A stretch of DNA of 64,000 nucleotides from Chrysomallon squamiferum (lineage: Eukaryota; Mollusca; Gastropoda; Neomphalida; Peltospiridae): contig CM022668.1 of the NCBI GenBank assembly GCA_012295275.1, positions 10,003,541 to 10,067,540 on the forward strand, read 5' to 3'. The position numbers and the translations under genes were made by a program. The notes under the pieces were generated by a model. That model was not told where the DNA came from. It did no database searches and saw nothing but the letters and a program-made list of their open reading frames with translations. Of the stretch, positions 61,057-64,000 are shown in pieces (within the stretch, counting starts at the first letter, position 1; every line of letters starts with the position of its first letter).

Positions 61057-62050
61057 CTGTAAACACATAGAAAATCTTAAATTTTATGTTTATACAGAAT
61101 TAAACAGTATCAGTATTTAATAGATGAACAAAATTTAATTAAACATAATTTAAACGTTTAAAAATAACTTTTAATCCTAAAAATTTAAACTTTATTTCTT
61201 TCTGAAAATATTAAACAATGCTAAAAATTTTAAAGAAAAAAAAATCAATAACAATTTTTTGAATGAATTTTTATATTTTTCATTTTGAATATGTTTTTAA
61301 AATGTTTTAAACAGAATAAGTAAAATATGTCCTTTATGGACCTTTATAAGTATGATTTCATTTAAACTATCAAGGTTACAGAAATAAATGTAAATGTTGA
61401 AGATAAATACCATTTATACAGTCAGGTAACTGATATCCGTCCAAACAGCCGTTAGTGCAGCGTCCATAGAAAATGTCACAACTTGAATCACCAGAACAGT
61501 TTCGAGCATCACACGATCTGTTACAGTTGTACCCGTATGTACCACTGCACACTGAAAATAAGAATATAAATGTGTTAGAAATGTGTACTATGTAGGCGGG
61601 AACTAAAATACATCATATGTCTTTCCACGCATCTATCTGTTTTTCTTTTTAATCGCTCTCTCTACCTAACTGTCAATCTCTCTCTGTATACATCAATTTA
61701 TCTTCTGTTTGTCTTTCTGTAAGACTATGTCAACCTATCAATCTATCTGGCTGCATTTATCTATCTCTCTATCTATTTGTCTGTCTGTCTCTCTATCTAT
61801 CTGTCTGTCTCTCTGAATTTCTGTCTAAATTTGTTTGTTTGTCTTTCAGTCTCAATCTATCTGGCTACCCATTTATTTATCTATCTGTCTATTTGTCTGT
61901 CTGTCTGTCTGTCTGTTATCTATCATGTGTTTAAAATTTATTTTATGCTTTTTTTTAAACTTGATGTTGTCCATTGGCCTGCTTCTTCATCTATGTCTGT
62001 GTAACAAAAATGTATTTAAGTATGTTTCCATATATCTATATTATTATCTG

Positions 62051-62106
<56 letters not shown>

Positions 62107-63132
62107 TATGAGCGTGTGTATGTGTGTGTGTACACAAACACATATAAATTATATATTATCTGACAATTTAAAGTAAAATACAAACCTACTGTACAGTCCA
62201 GTGACTGATAACCTCGATCACATCCAAACTCACACTTTCCTGTCACGTGATCACATGAACTGTTTTTCAGACAGTGTCGTTCACTGCAGACACCTGTACA
62301 ATTTTGTCCATACGTACCATCCTGACATTCTGAAACAGAAATTAAAAACTGTAAAATGTAATCAAAATTCTTGAATGCCTGCAATATTACTTTGGAAATA
62401 AAGGAAAATTAAATATGAATATTTACCTTCATTTTTCTACCAGTTTATCTTTGTATGCGTGAGTATCTGTCTGTGTGTATGTGTGTGGGTCTCTCTATAT
62501 ATAATGATTTAAATGGATTGAGGAATATTTTTCAATCATACAAAAAAAAAGGAACAAAGAAAATTTAAAAATGAATATTACACAAGTGAAAAAAAATAAT
62601 TAATTAAACCTTAAACCTTTCCTTTTATCTGATTTTCTTTTTTTCTCTTTTTTTTTTTTACTATGCTGTTAATGATTTTCAGAAAGTTAAATTTATTAAC
62701 TTTGAGTACAGTCAGATCCTCTCCATCCTGGTTCACAACCATTGTCACACTTTCCTGTGACACTGTCACACGATGATGTTCCACTGGTTTGATCACAGTG
62801 TCTGCTAGAACAGTGAGAACCACACAGTACACCATAGTGACTTGAATCACAAACTGAAAAACACATTTGAAAAAGGATTAAAATAAATATTAAAACTATA
62901 ATTTAAAAAAAAAAAAAAAAAAAAACTTCACATTAATTTTTTTTATTTCTTTTTCGTTTTTTTCTTTTGTTTTGAATGATACAGAAAAAGAAAAACTTAA
63001 ATATAATTATACAAAAGAAATAAATAAAAAAAAAAAACGTGTAAAAAAAAATACAAAAGAGAAATATGACGTATTTTTTTGTTGACTTTTTTTTTTTTTT
63101 TTAACAATTTATTTTTCTTTTTTTATTTATTA

Positions 63133-63172
<40 letters not shown>

Positions 63173-63403
63173 GTTATTAGTTTGTTGTTGTTGTTGATGT
63201 TGTTGTTTTTTTTTTGTTGATGTTACTGTTGTGTTGTTGTTGTTGTTTTTACCGTCGCAGTGTGTTCCAGTCCAGTTTTGTTGACATCCTCCAGTACATT
63301 CTCCAGTGACGTAGTGACACGTGTTTTCTTTACAGTGACAAAACTTTGTACACTTCTCTCCAAACGTACCAGTGTCACAAACTGAAATAACAACAATAAC
63401 AAC

Positions 63404-63472
<69 letters not shown>

Positions 63473-63563
63473 AAACACAAATAAAAACATCAAAATACAT
63501 ATTATTGTTTTTGTTTGTTTTCCGTAAAATTATTGTTTATTATTATAGTATTATTATTAATAT

Positions 63564-63601
<38 letters not shown>

Positions 63602-63934
63602 ATAACTAAAAAAATAAAATGTTAAAATATTTGTTAAAATATTTTATATTTATTAAATTTGTTATTCAGTTTAATTTATTCAGTTTAATTATTAGTTTAT
63701 TATTTGACTCACCAAATACTTCAACTTCACAGAAATCCATCGCTTTTCCACAGTTATCACCATAAACATCATTGTTTGTTCCCTGATACAGTGTGATGTA
63801 CTGAGCCGTGTTGTTACATGTTACACGTGTTACATCCGGGCTGTTTATTGTTGTTACACCACACAGGTGACTGGTGTTAGTCTGGTTCATCTTCAAAGAA
63901 CTGTAGATGTGAACACCATTTCTACGACACGTGT
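60811..63934 (-). CDS. EGF/fucolectin receptor, distal right unit (5' end outside window)
   Basis: Read leftwards: fucolectin C-half 63934-63713, EGF 63381-63253, 62853-62701, 62329-62186, 61551-61411 and the fused double EGF 61056-60811. All exons are open and phase 1-1 with splice sites, so this unit is better preserved than its neighbour. No membrane exon of its own is seen. It may read through into the proximal unit as one gene with two fucolectin modules, or be a tandem gene that lost its 3' end. The start and signal peptide lie beyond 64000. Confidence 0.6.
61411..61551 (-). CDS. EGF-like exon
   Basis: 141 bases, phase 1-1. Encodes CSGTYGYNC, CDARNCSGDSSCD, GRCTNGC and GYQLPDC. Three bases shorter than its sister at 57749-57892 without loss of frame. 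Confidence 0.75.
61630..62110. repeat. TCTA/TCTG-rich intron with (AT)n
   Basis: Degenerate (CTAT)n and (CTGT)n tracts from 61640 to 61925 and a pure AT run at about 62056-62104. Confidence 0.85.
62186..62329 (-). CDS. EGF-like exon
   Basis: 144 bases, phase 1-1, GTTTCAG acceptor and GTTTGT donor. Encodes CQDGTYGQNC, CSERHC, CDHVTGKC, GCDRGY and DC. Confidence 0.75.
62701..62853 (-). CDS. EGF-like exon
   Basis: 153 bases, phase 1-1. Encodes CDSSHYGVLC, CSSRHC, CDSVTGKCDNGCEPGW and SDC with all cysteines. The donor GTTAAT is weaker than the GTAAAT of its sister. Confidence 0.72.
63253..63381 (-). CDS. EGF-like exon
   Basis: 129 bases, phase 1-1, ATTTCAG acceptor and GTAAAA donor. Encodes CDTGTFGEKC, FCHC, YVTGEC, NWTGTHC. 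Flanked by (AAT)n on both sides. Confidence 0.75.
63713..63934 (-). CDS. Fucolectin C-terminal half exon
   Basis: 222 bases, phase 1-1, TTTCAG acceptor and GTGAGT donor. Encodes NGVHIYSSLKMNQTN, LCGVTT, QYITLYQGTNN and MDFCEVEVFG. A CT run starts at 63961, as in the two paralogous introns. Confidence 0.75.
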
Positions 63935-63958
63935 CTGAAAGTAAATGAAAAATACAGA

Positions 63959-63960
<2 letters not shown>

Positions 63961-64000
<40 letters not shown>
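63961..64000. repeat. (CT)n microsatellite, cut by the window end
   Basis: CT run continuing to the last base; third instance of the conserved intron microsatellite. Confidence 0.95.

Overview
This is an AT-rich eukaryotic genomic window, most likely from a mollusc. It is full of long (CT)n/(GA)n, (ATT)n and (AT)n microsatellites. Its genes are split into small GT-AG exons. The protein families seen are STAND-type NTPases with ankyrin repeats, receptors that join fucolectin-like (galactose-binding) modules to many EGF-like modules, and a NERD-like nuclease-fold protein. These families are expanded in bivalves and gastropods. The species cannot be named from the sequence. No prokaryotic operon, rRNA, tRNA or CRISPR array was found.

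Layout. 1-2128: a decayed parvovirus-like endogenous element, with an NS1/SF3-helicase relic on the minus strand, terminal inverted repeats and a terminal hairpin palindrome. 2130-7460: block A, with a NERD-like gene (+, 3555-4754) and a decayed EGF/fucolectin receptor (-, exons 5203-7349). 8204-8276: an orphan signal-peptide exon (+). 8280-13590: mostly scrambled triplet repeats and a 27-bp minisatellite. 13590-17720: block B, non-coding repeats. 17750-27000: block C, an nSTAND3-ankyrin gene (-). 27000-37360: a 10-12 exon EGF receptor (+) with ITAM-like cytoplasmic tail exons. 38970-49100: block C', a second nSTAND3-ankyrin copy (-) whose 5' part carries a 1.55-kb tandem duplication. 49700-51110: block B'. 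51329-52219: three exons of an unrecognised gene (+). 53700-64000: block A', with a truncated NERD-like pseudogene (+) and two head-to-tail EGF/fucolectin receptor units (-), the proximal one ending in a transmembrane exon and an ITAM-like tail exon.

The blocks are therefore ordered A-B-C-receptor-C'-B'-A', with all copies in direct orientation. Phagocytic-type receptors with tyrosine-motif tails, cytosolic STAND NTPases and a nuclease-like protein side by side suggest a rapidly duplicating innate-recognition cluster. That role is inferred. Many copies carry nonsense codons, frameshifts or destroyed splice sites. In the receptors, all EGF exons are phase 1-1, so broken exons could be skipped without losing the frame. 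In the STAND genes, the NTPase part is open in both copies while the ankyrin tail is broken in both.
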